From Alphaproteobacteria bacterium (GTDB taxonomy: Bacteria; Pseudomonadota; Alphaproteobacteria; Micavibrionales; Micavibrionaceae), in contig JASMHE010000008.1 in assembly GCA_030750865.1 (NCBI GenBank), positions 620,001 through 684,000 on the forward strand: a stretch of 64,000 nt of DNA, read 5' to 3'. Under the pieces are notes generated by a model, which did not search any database, was not told the origin of the DNA, and worked only from the letters and a program-made list of their open reading frames with translations. Of this stretch, positions 1-9,188 are shown one piece after another (the first letter of the stretch is position 1; every line of letters begins with the position of its first letter). Both the position numbers and the translations under genes were made by a program.

Positions 1-316
1 TCTCGTCAAACCAGCGCGGATCGCGCATGAAAAACGGATCAAGATAATGACCCGGCTGTAGCGGCGCATCACTCTTGTCGAAGTTGGCGCTCAAAGCCGC
101 CATAAATTCCATATAGGCTTTTTTGTTACGTTCGATCAAACGGCGGCGTTCTTCAATATCGTCTTCCGCTTTCTGGCGTTGCGCTGCAGCCGAGGCCGCG
201 CGCTCTTCTTCCTGACGCTTTAGCTCGTCATCACTAAGAATGCCTTCTGCCAGATCGACATTCTCATCGAATGTTCTCTGCTTCAGATCCTGACTAATAA
301 AACCGGTTGCTTCCAT
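1..316 (-). CDS. Hypothetical protein, N-terminal part only (runs off left edge)
   Basis: The frame begins at an ATG at 314-316 and is still open at the window edge, so only about 105 residues are visible. I do not recognise the product. After MEATGFISQDLK comes a Glu/Arg/Ala/Gln-rich stretch (about residues 33-62) likely to be a charged helix or coiled coil, then a Pro/aromatic segment (GHYLDPFFM, RDPRWFDE). There is no signal peptide or membrane segment in the visible part. Purine-rich GGAGTTAAGGGG just upstream of the ATG can serve as ribosome binding site. It follows ssb in the same direction but a terminator separates them, so it is probably its own transcript. Confidence 0.6.
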   Translation of the reverse strand, partial: MEATGFISQDLKQRTFDENVDLAEGILSDDELKRQEEERAASAAAQRQKAEDDIEERRRLIERNKKAYMEFMAALSANFDKSDAPLQPGHYLDPFFMRDPRWFDE

Positions 317-471
317 GCCCCTTAACTCCGCTCTGTAAACCTTTTAAATACACGGTATCCCGCGATTTTCACATCGCCATTATTTATCATAGTCATTAAT
401 ATAACGTAAATAAAATAATTATGGAAATTAAAAATATAGCAACACGGATAAAAAACATCCAAAAACAAAGA

Positions 472-495
472 AAAGCCCCGAAAAATCAGGGCTTT
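472..495 (-). terminator. Rho-independent terminator after ssb
   Basis: The arms AAAGCCC and GGGCTTT flank a short A/T-rich loop; on the minus strand the stem is followed by TTTTC and further T-rich bases. It lies about 30 bases after the ssb stop codon. Confidence 0.75.
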
Positions 496-527
496 CATTC
501 ATTACGTTTATCAATAGCGCTCACGCC

Positions 528-995
528 CTAGAACGGAATTTCGTCTTCCAGGTCATCAACGGGTGCCGGTGCGGCCTGACTTGCGGCCGGAGCGCCACCA
601 CCATAAGACTGTCCCGCAGGAGCAAAACCACCTGCCCCGCCTTCGGCGCGACTATCAAGCATGTTCAGCTCACCTTTATAAGGGCGCAACACAACTTCGG
701 TCGAATATTTGTCCTGACCGTTCTGGTCCTGCCATTTACGAGTCTCTAACTGGCCTTCAAGATAAACTTTCGAGCCTTTTTTCAAATATTGCTCTGCAAT
801 TTTCACAAGCGGCTGACTGAAAATGACAACACGATGCCATTCCGTACGCTCCTGACGCTCGCCATTACGGTCTTTCCAACGTTCACTTGTTGCGATAGAC
901 AGGTTACACACCTTGTCACCGCTTTGCATTGATCTGACATCCGGATCAGCGCCCAGATTGCCGACTAAAATTACTTTATTAACACTACCAGCCAT
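528..995 (-). CDS. ssb: Single-stranded DNA-binding protein SSB
   Basis: Binds and protects single-stranded DNA during replication, recombination and repair. The 155 residues show the family layout: an N-terminal OB-fold ([21 protein letters not shown], then the conserved TEWHRVV and [13 protein letters not shown] segments, to about residue 112), a Gly/Ala-rich flexible linker, and the acidic tip DDLEDEIPF at 147-155 that docks partner proteins. The start is well set by a GAGGAG ribosome binding site. Alone in its transcript, with a terminator downstream. No GTTC-N7-GTTC SOS box was seen in its upstream region. Confidence 0.97.
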   Translation of the reverse strand: MAGSVNKVILVGNLGADPDVRSMQSGDKVCNLSIATSERWKDRNGERQERTEWHRVVIFSQPLVKIAEQYLKKGSKVYLEGQLETRKWQDQNGQDKYSTEVVLRPYKGELNMLDSRAEGGAGGFAPAGQSYGGGAPAASQAAPAPVDDLEDEIPF

Positions 996-1305
996 ATTGC
1001 TCCTCGATTCGTATCATGCGTGTCTTACAAAAGCAGAACACCGCGAAAAACGATGCTCTTCTTCAGAATTCTTTACGTTTGTGTGTGATGCCCCACTATA
1101 AAGATGTCACATAGACATGAAAGAGTTTTTTTGAAGTTATCACGGACATAATCAGAACAATTTTCCGTGACAAAAGCACATTTCTCCGCAATATCATTAA
1201 TATGAAAAATATTTTTCTTGTAATAAAACATATTTTCTGCTTAATTTTATCACCAAGCAATATTATACATAAAAATAAAATGACGAGCACAGGGGTAGCG
1301 TACAA
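996..1305. other. Divergent AT-rich intergenic region
   Basis: 310 bases between the divergent ssb and AAA+ genes must hold both promoters. An imperfect inverted repeat TTATCACGGA (1137-1146) / TCCGTGACAA (1164-1173), nine of ten paired, is the only clear structure and could be an operator. The 69-codon minus-strand frame here (1096-1305) is Ile/Lys/Phe-rich in the way translated AT-rich spacer usually is, and I do not count it as a gene. Confidence 0.4.
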
Positions 1306-2955
1306 ATGAGCTTAAGAAGTGGTGTAAAGAATCAAAGAACAAAACAAACCGCCAAACTGGTTGATGATATCCAGAAACTCTTCGAGGAAATCAACATTGA
1401 CCAGAAAGACAGTGACGAGCTTCAAGCCGCTGTCCAGCAAGCGCCAAAGGAAATCCGTCAGGGACGCGGTTTCGACAAGATCATCTGGGACGACATGATG
1501 GATGCGTTTTATCGCATCATGGCGACGTATCTGATCAATAGCGATGTTGATGAGACAGACCAAAATCAACTCAAAACATCCTTAAAAGACCTGCCGCACG
1601 AGATTCACTATTATCTTTACCGCAAGGTCAACGAAATTACGGCAGATCAGGATGAAGCCGCCAATAAACGCGCCGCAGACAAGCATCTGTTCCAGCAAGT
1701 CGGTCAGGAAATGACAAACATCAAAGAACACGGCCGTGACCGTCCGGAAGATGATCTGCCCGATTTCTATCAAGTGATCAGAAACAAATTGCATCCCGGC
1801 ACAGTCAGCCTGGTCACCTATCACTGGAAAGAGGTTATTTCAGGCTTTTCCGCCCTGCTTATGCCGGATGAAGGACTGGAATCCTATCTGGATTTCGAAC
1901 TCATCACGAAAAGAATGCGTAACGAACAGCAACTGCGCGGCAATAAAATGCAGCAAGCCGCCCAGCAAGCAGGTGCCGCAAATAGCGGCGCAGGCAAAAA
2001 GAAAAAGAAAGGCGAAAAAGATCCGGCCTATAAAATTCTTGATGTCGAAGAAATCGGCGACTTACAAGAAGAGCTTGACGATCTGGTTGGCCTTGAAAAA
2101 CCGAAAGCATTATTGCCAAAACTGGCGGCCAGCAAGAAATTACAGGCAACTCTTGTCAAAAATTTCGGTGCGGACGACAAAGTTTTTGACGTGTTTAACC
2201 ATTATATCTTCCGTGGCAGCCCGGGCACAGGCAAGACAACCTTCGCCCGCTTGATCGGGAAAATGGAACACGACTCCGGTCGCCTGAAAAAAGGTCACGT
2301 CGTTGAAGTTGACGCCGGTGATCTGATCGCGGGCTATGTCGGACAAACAGCCGAGAAAACCAGCGAAGCCATTCAGGCCGCGCTTGATGGCGTTTTGTTC
2401 ATCGACGAAGCCTATATGCTGAATGACGCCGTCGGCAGCGGCAAAGGGTTCGGCCCACAAGCCATTGCGACATTGGTCAAAGACATGGAACTGTATAAAG
2501 ACCGCCTGACAATCATTTTTGCCGGCTACCCGAAAGACATGGATCTGCTTGTTGATATGAATTCGGGTCTGACACGCCGGACAAAAACGATTGATTTCGA
2601 AGATTATACGCAAGAGCAATTGATGCAAATCTTCGATACAAGACTGGAAAAAGTCGGCCTGAAGATTACCGAAGATGCCAGAAACGCGGTCGCCGACCGC
2701 ATCGAATATTCAAAACGGCGCGACGGTAAAAACTTCGGTAATGCCGGTACGGTCATCAATATTCTGAATATGGTTATTGATCAGCACGCCGTTTCACTGG
2801 ACGGTCTGGGCGTGATCGACCAATTCAATGCGGCGGCCGATTCAGCCTCTGCAGACCTAACGGAAAAATTAACGATGATCACACGTGAAACTGTTGATTC
2901 CGTTGATTTCGCCAACAAAACATCAGACAGAAAACCAACACTGAGCATGTCCTGA
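1306..2955 (+). CDS. CbxX/CfqX-type AAA+ ATPase with a long unknown N-terminal region
   Basis: 549 residues. The C-terminal half is a CbbX/SpoVK-like AAA+ module: Walker A GSPGTGKT at 304-311, Walker B with Asp367-Glu368 (LFIDEAYM), sensor-1 segment FAGY at 405-408, and an arginine-finger candidate at Arg424-Arg425 (GLTRR). Residues 1-240 match nothing I recognise and include a Gln/Ala/Lys-rich linker (about 215-245, with GKKKKKGEK). Relatives include Rubisco activase CbbX and type VII secretion EccA; this length and N-terminus fit neither. A ClpP-like peptidase gene follows 49 bases later without a terminator, so the two probably form one operon. I saw no ClpX/ClpA-type IGF/IGL ClpP-docking tripeptide in an obvious loop. 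Function unknown; remodelling or unfolding of a protein substrate is the likely activity. Confidence 0.85.
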   Translation: MSLRSGVKNQRTKQTAKLVDDIQKLFEEINIDQKDSDELQAAVQQAPKEIRQGRGFDKIIWDDMMDAFYRIMATYLINSDVDETDQNQLKTSLKDLPHEIHYYLYRKVNEITADQDEAANKRAADKHLFQQVGQEMTNIKEHGRDRPEDDLPDFYQVIRNKLHPGTVSLVTYHWKEVISGFSALLMPDEGLESYLDFELITKRMRNEQQLRGNKMQQAAQQAGAANSGAGKKKKKGEKDPAYKILDVEEIGDLQEELDDLVGLEKPKALLPKLAASKKLQATLVKNFGADDKVFDVFNHYIFRGSPGTGKTTFARLIGKMEHDSGRLKKGHVVEVDAGDLIAGYVGQTAEKTSEAIQAALDGVLFIDEAYMLNDAVGSGKGFGPQAIATLVKDMELYKDRLTIIFAGYPKDMDLLVDMNSGLTRRTKTIDFEDYTQEQLMQIFDTRLEKVGLKITEDARNAVADRIEYSKRRDGKNFGNAGTVINILNMVIDQHAVSLDGLGVIDQFNAAADSASADLTEKLTMITRETVDSVDFANKTSDRKPTLSMS

Positions 2956-3004
2956 GCATGCCAAAGCAATATAAGAAAGTTCTACGCAAGAAAGGGAGTT
3001 TATT

Positions 3005-3904
3005 ATGAGTTCAACAGATCCGAGAGATATTCAGGGAAAAGGCAACCTGTCCGGTCAATTCGACCAGCAGTCAAAACAGACGCCGGCACGGGGCGCACCT
3101 TATCATCCGAACGTCACCGAAGAAGACAAGAACGGCCGCGAATATCTGACCGACGTCTTTTCCAAAATGTACCAGAGAAACGCTATTCTGGTACAAGGCG
3201 GCGTTGACGAACATATGGCCACATCCATTGTCGCCCAGATCATGTTGAAAATACATGAAATTGAAGAAGACAATGCGGCCTCTACACCAAAAACAGAAGC
3301 AGAGATCATGGAGATGAGCGAAGCAGACCGCGAAGCCTATGCCGAGCATAGAAAACTTCTCATTCTGATCGACTCGCCCGGCGGATATTGCAGCGAAGGT
3401 CTGCGTATCGTTGATGCCATGATGCAGGCCCGCAACAAGGGCGTTGTTGTTGAAACCGTCGTAAACGGCATTGCGATGTCAATGGGGTCTGTCATTCTGA
3501 CGGCAGGTACACCCGGCTTCCGTAAATGCTGGCCGCATTCCGAAATCATGTTGCACATGGCCAGCGGCGGCGCACAAGGCACGGCGCGCGATGCGACAAT
3601 CAGCATCGATGAATTGAACTTCACCAACGAAAATCTGAAAGCATGGTTCCGTACATCAACAACCATGACCGAAGAGCAACTCGCGCAATGTTTCGACGTT
3701 GACAGCTTCATGCGCGGCGAAGAGGCACTGGATAAAGGCATCATCAACAAAGTCACATATCCGGAAAATCTCGGCACAGATTATCAGGAATACCTGAAAT
3801 ACGAGAACATGCGTCACTGGCACATGAACGAAGAACGCCGCAAAGCCAAGCATGTGAATACACATTGGGCACCAGGCAAATCTATGTTGCTAAAGCCGGA
3901 ATAA
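3005..3904 (+). CDS. ClpP-like serine peptidase (S14 fold)
   Basis: 299 residues with a ClpP/crotonase-fold core: LILIDSPGGYCSEGL, then GIAMSMGSVILTAG and IMLHMASGGAQG. The catalytic triad aligns as Ser159, His184 and Asp233; the gaps of 25 and 49 residues equal those of E. coli ClpP (Ser-His-Asp 111/136/185 in the precursor). A Ser/Gln/Lys-rich ~55-residue N-terminal extension, an acidic insert (about 80-115) and a ~45-residue C-terminal tail make it longer than ordinary ClpP (about 200). A strong AAAGGGAG site precedes the ATG. Co-directional with the AAA+ gene just upstream, suggesting a paired unfoldase and peptidase, though the interaction is inference. It is not the housekeeping clpP, which normally sits with clpX. 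Confidence 0.85.
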   Translation: MSSTDPRDIQGKGNLSGQFDQQSKQTPARGAPYHPNVTEEDKNGREYLTDVFSKMYQRNAILVQGGVDEHMATSIVAQIMLKIHEIEEDNAASTPKTEAEIMEMSEADREAYAEHRKLLILIDSPGGYCSEGLRIVDAMMQARNKGVVVETVVNGIAMSMGSVILTAGTPGFRKCWPHSEIMLHMASGGAQGTARDATISIDELNFTNENLKAWFRTSTTMTEEQLAQCFDVDSFMRGEEALDKGIINKVTYPENLGTDYQEYLKYENMRHWHMNEERRKAKHVNTHWAPGKSMLLKPE

Positions 3905-3943
3905 CAACACCGCGCAACGCGCCGGTACCATGACCACTTATCG

Positions 3944-3973
3944 AAAAAGCCCCGACCATCGGGGCTTTTTTAT
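3944..3973 (+). terminator. Rho-independent terminator after the ClpP-like gene
   Basis: AAAAAGCCCCG and CGGGGCTTTTTT pair around a four-base loop, followed by a T run on the plus strand. It closes the AAA+/ClpP-like unit and separates it from uvrA. Confidence 0.85.
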
Positions 3974-4058
3974 GCCTTTTTGAGCCAGGTGCGTTGATTT
4001 TATAAGGCATGCGCCTATTTCTATTGGCAAAGCTGTTTCCAACGATTATAAAAACACC

Positions 4059-6932
4059 ATGTTAAAAGAAATTACAGTTTCCGGCGCACGGGAACACAAC
4101 CTGAAAGACATCACAGTGACCTTGCCGCGCGATTCTCTTGTCGTCGTGACGGGGCTGTCAGGGTCGGGGAAATCGTCCCTCGCCTTTGACACCATCTATG
4201 CCGAAGGGCAGCGCCGCTATGTCGAAAGCCTGTCTGCCTATGCGCGCCAGTTTCTGGAATTGATGCAAAAACCCGACGTTGACCAGATTGACGGCTTATC
4301 GCCCGCAATTTCTATCGAACAGAAAACAACAAGCAAAAATCCGCGCTCTATCGTCGGGACTGTTACCGAAATTTACGATTATATGCGTCTGTTGTGGGCG
4401 CGCATTGGTGTGCCGTATTCCCCCGCCACAGGCAAGCCCATTGAAAGCCAGACAGTCAGCCAGATGGTTGACCGCATCAAGGATATGGGCGACGGCACAC
4501 GTCTTTACCTGCTGGCGCCAATCGTACGCGGCCGCAAAGGCGAGTATAAAAAGGAAATTATCGAGCTGCGTAAAAAAGGGTTCCAGCGGATCAAAATTGA
4601 CGGCACGCTGTATGAAATCGAAGACACGCCCGCGCTCGATAAAAAACTAAAACATGATATCGAGGTCGTCGTGGACCGTCTTGTCATCCGCGATGATATG
4701 GGCAACCGCTTAGCAGATTCCGTAGAAACGGCACTGCGCCTAACCGACGGCCTGATGATTGCCGAAAACGCCGACACGGGCGAACACACGCTGTTTTCCG
4801 AAAAATTTGCTTGCCCTGTCTCCGGCTTTACAATCCCGGAAATCGAACCGCGCTTATTTTCGTTTAACAGCCCGCACGGCGCGTGCCCGTCTTGTGACGG
4901 TCTGGCCGTAAAATTGTCTTTTGACGAAAATCTGATTATCCCCGATAAAACAAAACCGGTTTGTGATGGCGCGATCGAACCCTGGTCAAAGAGCTTTGCC
5001 ACATACTATCTGCAAGCGCTGGAACAAGTCCTGCACCATTACAAGATGAGCGCAAAGACACCCTTTGAAGACTTGCCCGAAAAAATACAAAACATCGTTC
5101 TGTATGGGTCCGGCACAGAAAAGATTGCCATCACCTATGAATCCAAAAACAATACATACCGCAGTCACAAACCGTTTGAAGGGGTAATCCCTAATCTGGA
5201 ACGCCGCTTGCTTGAGACCGAGAGCAACCATGTCCGCGAAGAGCTGGAACAATATCAATCCAGCCACCCGTGCGAGGCCTGTAACGGCCACCGCCTGAAA
5301 CCCGAAGCACTGGCCGTCAAAATTGCGGACCACCATATCGGCGAGGTCACGCAAATGAGCATCGAAGAAGCCGACCTGTGGTTCAAGGCGCTGCCGGACA
5401 AGCTGACAAAACAGCAACTGGAAATCGGTTCCCGCGTTTTAAAAGAGATCACAGAACGTCTGACATTCCTGATGAATGTCGGCCTTGATTACCTGTCTTT
5501 ATCGCGTAGCGCGGGGACATTATCAGGCGGGGAAAGTCAGCGTATTCGCCTCGCCAGTCAGATCGGATCGGGCTTAACAGGTGTATTATACGTACTGGAC
5601 GAACCCTCCATCGGTTTACATCAGCGCGATAATAACCGCCTGCTGACCACATTGAAGCGCCTGCGCGATCTGGGCAACACCGTCATTGTGGTCGAACATG
5701 ACGAAGACGCTATCCGCGAAGCCGATCATGTCATTGATATGGGACCGGGCGCGGGCATTCACGGCGGTGCCGTTGTCGCCGAAGGCACGCCGCAGGACAT
5801 CATTAAAAACAAAGACAGCCTGACCGGCCAATATCTAAGCGGCACAAAAGAAATTCCCGTCCCGCAGGAACGCCGCAAAGCCAAAAAAGCAGGCAAGAAC
5901 GGGCAGCAATTTATCGAAGTTGTCGGCGCGACAGGGCATAATTTGAAAAATATCTCTGCAAAAATTCCGCTCGGCACGATGACATGCGTGACGGGCGTGT
6001 CCGGATCGGGGAAATCGACATTCACCATCGAGACGCTTTACAAAACCGCCAGCCAGCGCGTGATGAAGTCCAAAGAAGTGCCCCTGCCCTGCAAAGACAT
6101 TCAGGGGCTGGAATTCATTGATAAAATCATTGATATCGACCAAGCGCCGATCGGCCGCACACCGCGATCCAATCCGGCCACTTATACGGGCGCATTCACC
6201 CCCATTCGTGACTGGTTTGCCGGACTTCCGGAAGCAAAAGCGCGCGGTTATAATGCAGGCCGTTTTTCATTCAACGTCAAGGGCGGGCGCTGCGAAACCT
6301 GCCGCGGTGATGGTGTCATCAAAATCGAAATGCACTTCTTGCCTGATGTGTATGTCACCTGTGAAAGTTGTGACGGCAAGCGCTATAACCGTGAGACGCT
6401 CGAAATTAAATTTAAAGATAAAAATATCGCCGACGTACTGGATATGTCGATCGAAGAAGCCGCCGATTTCTTCAAAGCTGTGCCTTCCATTCGTGACAAG
6501 CTGGAAACACTCAAAGATGTCGGCCTGTCTTATATCAAGGTCGGACAACAAGCCACAACGCTATCCGGCGGCGAAGCGCAGCGGGTCAAACTCGCCAAAG
6601 AGCTTTCCAAGCGCTCGACAGGCAAAACCCTTTATATTCTGGATGAACCGACCACAGGCCTGCATTTCGATGATGTGCGGCAATTGCTGGACGTTTTGCA
6701 CCGTCTGGTCGAACAAGGGAACAGCATCGTCATCATCGAACACAATCTTGATGTTATCAAAACCGCAGACTGGATTATCGATATCGGTCCAGAGGGCGGC
6801 GATAAAGGCGGCGATGTGATCGCAACCGGTACGCCCGAAGATATTTGTCAGGTGAAAGACAGCTATACAGGTCGTTTCCTCGCCCCGCTTTTGCAACCAC
6901 AAAGCGGAAAAGCCAAGAAAACGGGCAGCTAA
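4059..6932 (+). CDS. uvrA: Excinuclease ABC subunit A
   Basis: Damage-recognition ATPase of nucleotide excision repair, acting as a dimer that loads UvrB at lesions. 957 residues, close to the family norm of about 940. The first ABC module opens with Walker [10 protein letters not shown] at 32-40; CPSC and CEAC/CETC/CESC pairs supply the zinc sites; the ABC signatures LSGGESQRI and LSGGEAQRV each precede a Walker B (VLDEPS, ILDEPT); the second Walker A reads GVSGSGKST. The C-terminal GKAKKTGS tail is typical. No clear ribosome binding site precedes the ATG, but homology starts at residue 1. No GTTC-N7-GTTC SOS box was found upstream. Confidence 0.98.
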   Translation: MLKEITVSGAREHNLKDITVTLPRDSLVVVTGLSGSGKSSLAFDTIYAEGQRRYVESLSAYARQFLELMQKPDVDQIDGLSPAISIEQKTTSKNPRSIVGTVTEIYDYMRLLWARIGVPYSPATGKPIESQTVSQMVDRIKDMGDGTRLYLLAPIVRGRKGEYKKEIIELRKKGFQRIKIDGTLYEIEDTPALDKKLKHDIEVVVDRLVIRDDMGNRLADSVETALRLTDGLMIAENADTGEHTLFSEKFACPVSGFTIPEIEPRLFSFNSPHGACPSCDGLAVKLSFDENLIIPDKTKPVCDGAIEPWSKSFATYYLQALEQVLHHYKMSAKTPFEDLPEKIQNIVLYGSGTEKIAITYESKNNTYRSHKPFEGVIPNLERRLLETESNHVREELEQYQSSHPCEACNGHRLKPEALAVKIADHHIGEVTQMSIEEADLWFKALPDKLTKQQLEIGSRVLKEITERLTFLMNVGLDYLSLSRSAGTLSGGESQRIRLASQIGSGLTGVLYVLDEPSIGLHQRDNNRLLTTLKRLRDLGNTVIVVEHDEDAIREADHVIDMGPGAGIHGGAVVAEGTPQDIIKNKDSLTGQYLSGTKEIPVPQERRKAKKAGKNGQQFIEVVGATGHNLKNISAKIPLGTMTCVTGVSGSGKSTFTIETLYKTASQRVMKSKEVPLPCKDIQGLEFIDKIIDIDQAPIGRTPRSNPATYTGAFTPIRDWFAGLPEAKARGYNAGRFSFNVKGGRCETCRGDGVIKIEMHFLPDVYVTCESCDGKRYNRETLEIKFKDKNIADVLDMSIEEAADFFKAVPSIRDKLETLKDVGLSYIKVGQQATTLSGGEAQRVKLAKELSKRSTGKTLYILDEPTTGLHFDDVRQLLDVLHRLVEQGNSIVIIEHNLDVIKTADWIIDIGPEGGDKGGDVIATGTPEDICQVKDSYTGRFLAPLLQPQSGKAKKTGS

Positions 6933-6985
6933 CGTCTATCGTCCCCTGCTAGCACGTCACTCTGCCTATACTTACTGGACCTTAC

Positions 6986-7085
6986 ACGCAGACATCACGG
7001 ACGCACACCTCACGGACACAGACATCACGGCGCAGACCTTACCCCACGCACCTTTCCCCGTAGACCTCACGACGCAGGCATCTCT
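6986..7085. repeat. Degenerate short tandem repeats downstream of uvrA
   Basis: The spacer after uvrA carries related 13-15-base units: CAGACATCACGG at 6989-7000 and 7019-7030 (30 apart), a CACCTCACGG variant between them, and further decayed AGACCT-type units up to about 7085. The rest of the 274-base spacer shows no gene. Confidence 0.55.
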
Positions 7086-7144
7086 CCGCGGCGCTTTCCT
7101 GTGCACCATTTTCTTACCTCCTCATTTTCTTACAATTCTTCTTC

Positions 7145-7173
7145 TTGCAACCTTCCGTGCATTATGTTAAATT
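7145..7173 (+). promoter_or_regulatory. Possible sigma-70 promoter for the 258-residue membrane protein gene
   Basis: TTGCAA and TAAATT are 17 bases apart, ending about 33 bases before the start codon. Both boxes are imperfect, so this is only a candidate. Confidence 0.3.
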
Positions 7174-7206
7174 AATATTCCGGTAATTTAGTGTGGCGAC
7201 AAAAAT

Positions 7207-7983
7207 ATGAGCAATTTATCTTCATATCAAAAAACAGCGGCTTCTGGAAAAACACCAAGCGGCAACCCGACAGGCTTTAACAAGTCGAAGTCCGGCCCAA
7301 AACAAGACAAACCCGGCTTTTTGCGCCGTCACTGGGCCTCAGCCGCCAGCTTACTTGTGGTCGCCTTTTATCTTGGCGAAGCCTATTATCACACTGAAAA
7401 AGCAGAGCATTTTGTCGATCACCAGAACATGTTCAGTCACGCCGCAAGCGAAGTGCAATATGATATCGGTGATGTAATTCATTTTTACAAAGATGCGGCC
7501 GGCCGCGTCACACGCATGTTTTCAGACGAACCCGCCCCGTCTGATTTATATACGGCATCCTCGCCGATATCCGAAGATAGCCGCATGAAAATCGTTTTCC
7601 ATACACCCGTGCTGTATGACGATGATCAGAATATCGCACCGCCGGATGCCCAAACACAGCGTTTTTATGATTACCAGAAAGAATATATTCTGGATCAGGT
7701 AGAGCTGAAAGGCACGCCGATCGGCCAGCGTATCGCACATGAACAATATCTCGATATTTTTCTGGCGACAGAATATGACACATTAAACAATCTGAATCCC
7801 AAGCGTGAACGCCGTCTGGAATACACGAAGGATCCAGAGCGCAGAACAGCCTTAATGGCGCTTTATGCCGTGCGCGACCAGTTAACGGTCGAAGCATCAC
7901 GCGATTACAGAAATCAGGGCGTGACCGCATATCCGTCACATTATAATTCAACCATTACATATCTTGAGCCACCCGCCCCTTAA
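7207..7983 (+). CDS. Hypothetical single-pass membrane protein
   Basis: 258 residues, family not recognised. A Ser/Gly/Lys-rich cytoplasmic N-terminus (about 1-38) leads into RRHW and one hydrophobic segment (about 42-58, ASAASLLVVAFYLGEAYY); the remaining ~200 residues are polar and should lie in the periplasm if the positive-inside rule holds. The outer part includes VIHFYKDAAGRV and an Arg/Glu-rich region near 190-215. No Cys and no catalytic motif stand out. Monocistronic by position, between the uvrA spacer and the convergent tRNA-Leu. Confidence 0.7.
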   Translation: MSNLSSYQKTAASGKTPSGNPTGFNKSKSGPKQDKPGFLRRHWASAASLLVVAFYLGEAYYHTEKAEHFVDHQNMFSHAASEVQYDIGDVIHFYKDAAGRVTRMFSDEPAPSDLYTASSPISEDSRMKIVFHTPVLYDDDQNIAPPDAQTQRFYDYQKEYILDQVELKGTPIGQRIAHEQYLDIFLATEYDTLNNLNPKRERRLEYTKDPERRTALMALYAVRDQLTVEASRDYRNQGVTAYPSHYNSTITYLEPPAP

Positions 7984-8058
7984 CAAATAAGGCGCATGAC
8001 AAGCTTCACACAGGCAAAAATGCCTGCAAACCGGGAATAATACTGGGGCAGGAAAATA

Positions 8059-8145
8059 TGGTGCGGGTGGAGGGACTTGAACCCCCACGGCCTTGCGGCC
8101 AGTAGATTTTGAGTCTACCGCGTCTACCAATTCCACCACACCCGC
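8059..8145 (-). tRNA. tRNA-Leu (anticodon CAA)
   Basis: The minus strand folds as a class II tRNA: acceptor GCGGGTG pairs with CACCCGC, discriminator A is followed by an encoded CCA, the anticodon arm GTAGA-CTCAAAA-TCTAC gives CAA, an extended variable arm follows, and the T arm holds GGTTCAAGTCC. It decodes UUG. Confidence 0.97.
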
Positions 8146-8240
8146 ACATCAGGAAGGCTTTCTCGTCGGTAAAAGCGCTCGTAAGACTTCGGACTATACT
8201 GATTTTGATTTAAAATTCAAACTGAAAATTTCATTTTCCC

Positions 8241-8439
8241 AAAAAAATAGCCGGCCCAATGGCCGGCGAGTTGAACAGGGAGGTATTACCTGTATCTTTA
8301 AGAATAAATCCCAAAGATTAAGAATTCGTAAATGTAAAGCGCCAAAAGAAATTATTCGGCTAAAAGAGAGAAGTGTTTCCAAAAACACAAAAGAGAGATA
8401 TAAATTAGATAAGCGGGTTTAGAAAATATCCCACCGTAT
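8241..8439 (-). ncRNA. Candidate small RNA (about 200 nt)
   Basis: The 388-base gap between tRNA-Leu and the ExoD gene holds a complete minus-strand transcription unit without a convincing reading frame. A consensus -35 TTGACA (8468-8473), 16-base spacer and TATTCT (8446-8451) predict a start near 8439. It ends in a strong terminator: GCCGGCC-CAAT-style 7-bp perfect stem (8250-8267) followed by seven T. Internal hairpins are GTGTTT-TTGG-AAACAC and ACAGG/CCTGT, the latter exposing an ACCTC loop with CCTCC overlapping, a possible anti-Shine-Dalgarno motif as seen in some alphaproteobacterial sRNAs. I do not recognise a named family; it does not look like 6S RNA. Confidence 0.5.
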
Positions 8440-8457
8440 GACTTAAGAATAACATCT

Positions 8458-8463
8458 TATAAT
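8458..8463 (+). promoter_or_regulatory. Possible -10 box for the ExoD-family gene
   Basis: A consensus TATAAT on the plus strand lies about 70 bases before the start codon, between the -35 and -10 of the divergent candidate small RNA. No good -35 is visible, so support is weak. Confidence 0.3.
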
Positions 8464-8533
8464 ATAATGTCAAGAGTCTTAATGATTCTAGTAAGTTATA
8501 CGGCGAAACTAATACGAAACAACGAGTAGCACA

Positions 8534-9163
8534 ATGCATATCAGGCCCCTGTCTGAAGTTCTGGAAGACTTTACTGAGACTCATCTTCAGGCCGAAGAGA
8601 ACATCACCATTCAGGCACTTATTCATTATTTTCGCGATCGCGGCATCGCGATGGTGTTACTGGTTTTTGCCCTGCCGATGGCCTTACCTATCCCTGTACC
8701 GCCGGGGGTTAATATCGCGCTCGCCTCACCGCTTATTTTCCTAACGCTCCAACAAATTCTGGGGCTACATGAAATATGGCTTCCGAAAAAGGTGCAGGAT
8801 AAACAACTCGACAAACAAGGCACACGCACCCTTTTTCGCAAAATGATCCCGTTTCTACAAAAGCTTGAATATTTAACAAAGCCGCGGATTGCTGCGCTCA
8901 CCGCTCCCTCTATGATGCGTCTTTGGGGGCTACTCGGATTTATTATGGCGCTAACAGTCTGTATTCCCGTGCCGTTAACAAATACCGTCCCCAGCTTCGG
9001 GATCGCCCTGATGTCACTGGGCGGCATCATGCGGGACGGCCTGATGACCCTGACAGGCGCCCTTATCGGCATTGCATGGGTTTCGATGCTGGTAATTACA
9101 GCACTTGTTTTCGGACCGGAAGCAGTTGATATTATCAAAGATGTGATTAAATCATTTCTGTAG
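8534..9163 (+). CDS. ExoD-family membrane protein
   Basis: 209 residues of the exopolysaccharide synthesis ExoD family (PF06055). The family pattern is clear: an N-terminal amphipathic part (PLSEVLEDF, then ITIQALIHYFRDRG), followed by a first hydrophobic region with ALPMALPIPVPPG, a polar segment with LPKKV, and two or three further membrane helices from about residue 125. ExoD was named for its effect on exopolysaccharide and alkali tolerance in Sinorhizobium; the biochemical role is unknown. dsbB follows 25 bases later and may be co-transcribed. Confidence 0.85.
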   Translation: MHIRPLSEVLEDFTETHLQAEENITIQALIHYFRDRGIAMVLLVFALPMALPIPVPPGVNIALASPLIFLTLQQILGLHEIWLPKKVQDKQLDKQGTRTLFRKMIPFLQKLEYLTKPRIAALTAPSMMRLWGLLGFIMALTVCIPVPLTNTVPSFGIALMSLGGIMRDGLMTLTGALIGIAWVSMLVITALVFGPEAVDIIKDVIKSFL

Positions 9164-9188
9164 GCTCTATAAAAAAGGCAAAAACATC

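Noticed and set aside
1096-1305. 69-codon minus-strand frame in the ssb/AAA+ spacer
   Set aside because: Composition is that of translated AT-rich spacer and it occupies the needed promoter region.
8059-8145. tRNA-Leu as an integration site for a mobile element
   Set aside because: No integrase gene and no duplicated tRNA 3' end were seen on either side.
8093-8422. 109-codon plus-strand reading frame overlapping tRNA-Leu
   Set aside because: It starts inside the tRNA gene, crosses a strong minus-strand terminator, and its translation is Lys/Arg-rich without family resemblance.
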